A stretch of 64,000 bases of DNA from Pseudoscleropodium purum (lineage: Eukaryota; Streptophyta; Bryopsida; Hypnales; Brachytheciaceae), in contig OZ017795.1 of the NCBI GenBank assembly GCA_963969395.1, positions 29,927,063 to 29,991,062 on the forward strand. Direction: 5' to 3'. Under the pieces are notes generated by a model. That model was not told where the DNA came from, ran no database searches, and saw nothing but the letters and a program-made list of their open reading frames with translations. Positions 62,165-64,000 of this stretch are shown here, piece by piece (position 1 is the stretch's first letter; the number at the start of each line of letters is the position of its first letter). A program made the position numbers and the translations under genes.

Positions 62165-62465
62165 TCTAAATTTTGGCCTTTTCATTAGAAGAAATTTGGG
62201 GTCTTTGGAAGACTGCGAGTTATCAACCCTTGTGAACACCAAAACTACTATAGGAACGTAAATCCGACCTTGTTGACAGAATGCCACATCATTGATTTTT
62301 TTTTGGTTAAAGTTTTTTCTTAGACTTCTTTTACATTTCAGGACCAAAATTTTTTTTTTGATTTTTTTTTGTAATTGTTGGCCTGACAGCAACTAGTAGT
62401 ATTAGAAACAATTTTGGGAACAAAATTAAAACGGCCCTCTAGAGGCCTCAAATCTCCCCTAATGT
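62165..62465. mobile_element. Candidate small non-autonomous element
   Basis: It has GAATGCCACATCATTGATTT followed by T-rich sequence in the middle and CGGCCCTCTAGAGGCCTC at the right. These motifs recur in the other suspected family members of this window. The left boundary near TTTTGGCCTTTTCATTAG is uncertain. Confidence 0.35.
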
Positions 62466-62854
62466 ATCAAATGTATGGATTAAATCATGTTTGGTAATTG
62501 AAATTTTCATTTTTTAGAGTACTTAATGTTGCAATATTTAAAAAAATATTGCATTCATTATGATCTAGGAATTTTTTGGTGCAATGCCAATATGTAAGGT
62601 GGGATAGTGATAAGTTTTGGATTGTAAGTTTGAAATGCAAATTTTTAAGTGTGGTGATTTAATAATATTTTTATTGTACTTGTTGAATTCATTTTTCTAA
62701 AGTAATTTTTGAGGTAGAAAAGTTAATTTTGAGGTGAAACATATCAATTTATTGAACCAAATATCTATCAGATCATTAGGAAAAATTGTTGGAATATGTA
62801 CAAAATTCTCATTCATTCTCCTAGTTTTTATGTTATTATGACCAATGGTACTAG

Positions 62855-63165
62855 TGTGTGAGCATGAAAATGCAAGCATGTGAGCTTTAAGTATAAGGTA
62901 GGAGCACTCAATGGCGTTAGTGTACCCAATGATGTTAGATTCTACACATGATGAAAATTTTAGAACTTAAATGTAAGTAGACCATAGATAGCTTATTTTT
63001 ATTTACTTAACTAATAAGTCATCTCTAGTCTAACTACATTTAAGTTTTGAAATCAATGCCTTATCTAGTTTCTAATGTTGTTGGGTACACTAACGCCATT
63101 GGGTACTCCTACCTTATATAAGTAGATATACTACAACCATTGAAAGTGCTTATGGAATGATTGAC
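62855..63165. mobile_element. Foldback element with long inverted arms
   Basis: The left arm (about 62870-63000: AAGGTAGGAGCACTCAATGG, CGTTAGTGTACCCAA, GAACTTAAATGTAAGTAGAC) is matched by the reverse complement of about 63005-63135 (AAGGTAGGAGTACCCAATGG, CGTTAGTGTACCCAA, AACTTAAATGTAGTTAGAC). The arms are about 130 bases with almost no loop. The outer part of the right arm continues into sequence shared with 55905-55950. Confidence 0.8.
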
Positions 63166-63309
63166 ACCTATAATATAGGTATCTATATCATAATAATATT
63201 GTAATCAAAGAAGGTTTCTATAATATAGACACTTATAACATAATTAGGTTTATAGTCTTCTACGCTCATATGCTCATGCTTTTAGACTCACATAATAGCA
63301 ACCCTCCTA

Positions 63310-64000
63310 TTGCAATGTTAAATTTTATTAGGGTTGCATAATATTCACTAGTACAAATGCACATTGAAAAAAAAATCAAACCATGGTTTAGTGTTAAATT
63401 TAGTATGTAATTAACACAACTATGTTTAAATAAATATAGATTTAATACAAAACCATGGTTTGAAATGGTTTCTCAACTTATGTGATTTATACTAGTGATT
63501 TCACAAATCAAAAGGTTCAAATCTAAATTTTTATAATATTATGTACCTTGCATTTTTCATAGATTAAAATATTCACGATTTTTTTTATACAAATCAAAAT
63601 TGTATAAATTTCATAAAACTAATCCAATAATCTCAAAGGAATAAGTGTATGATTTTTTAAAATATTTTTGTGTATATTTACATTGCATATATTTGGATTC
63701 ATTGACCATCCTAAATTGTGAATACTTTGGTAGTAAAGGTTTATTTGAGGTAAAGAGTCCATAAAAAATAGAAAAGTACAACAATGAATTTGTGTGATTT
63801 GAACAAATTATGTTTGAATCAAATATCAAACATCCAAATTCTTTACTTGAAAATTGCAAAAGAAAAAGATAGAAAAAAAAAATGATGACAAAATGCTTTC
63901 AACATGTATAGTTTTTGCCCAACTTATTAAATTTTGGATAAGAGATGAGTTCCTAATTGCTGATGATTTATAAACTAGTATCCCTTCCACAGTTTTTTAG
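63310..64000. other. AT-rich intergenic DNA, no gene seen
   Basis: Only short minus-strand frames without domains. Confidence 0.5.

Noticed and set aside
1..64000. tRNA, rRNA and organelle-derived insertions
   Set aside because: No cloverleaf with a GGTTCGA-type arm, no rRNA-like block and no organelle gene was recognised by eye; a tRNAscan or BLAST run would settle this.

Overview
The window looks like nuclear DNA of a land plant. Compact, intron-rich genes of moderate GC sit as islands in very AT-rich, repeat-rich intergenic DNA. Six protein genes can be built exon by exon with GT-AG introns and consistent phase: a three-qRRM hnRNP F/H-like RNA-binding protein (minus strand, 12.9-16.2 kb), a MOS11/SARNP-like mRNA-export factor (minus, 21.3-21.9 kb), the SnRK1 regulatory subunit SNF4 with its plant-specific CBM plus CBS layout (plus, 29.9-36.2 kb), an enkurin-domain protein most like ENKD1 (plus, about 40.7-42.9 kb), a Wee1-family kinase (minus, 45.9-49.6 kb) and the NAC beta subunit BTF3 (plus, 53.4-54.6 kb). 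The SNF4 architecture and BTF3 sequence indicate a plant. The enkurin-domain gene, from a family tied to cilia and flagella, points to a lineage with swimming sperm. A moss or other bryophyte fits best, but a fern or lycophyte is not excluded. This is inference, not proof.

Layout: 1-3 kb holds a decayed minus-strand coding relic with a GGQHT motif. 3.2-4.1 kb has a recurring GTGGGATC-type motif. 4.1-11.8 kb is AT-rich with no gene seen. 12-16.9 kb is the RRM gene. 17.1-19.3 kb is AT-rich with two minisatellites (81 and 82 bp). 19.3-22.2 kb is the MOS11-like gene with a long GC-richer 3' flank. 22.4-29.4 kb is repeat-rich: duplications, a 209-bp CACTA-type MITE and a 112-bp tandem repeat ending about 0.5 kb before SNF4. 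36.3-39.9 kb is AT-rich with a second TIR element. 43.1-43.7 kb is a 215-bp repeat. WEE1 and BTF3 are transcribed divergently. 55-64 kb is mostly repeats and relics, including a 65-bp minisatellite and a large foldback element that shares sequence with the flanks of that minisatellite.

The genes are ordinary single-gene eukaryotic units and do not form one pathway or cluster. Their roles are RNA processing and export (RRM, MOS11), energy signalling (SNF4), cell-cycle control (WEE1), nascent-chain handling (BTF3) and probably sperm flagella (ENKD1-like). I found no new multigene system. The most interesting points are the AT-rich enkurin-domain gene hidden in what looks like intergenic DNA, the GGQHT relic, the apparent vestigial fourth qRRM start at the end of the RRM protein, a start-overlapping upstream ORF in WEE1, and a tandem duplication inside the BTF3 leader intron.
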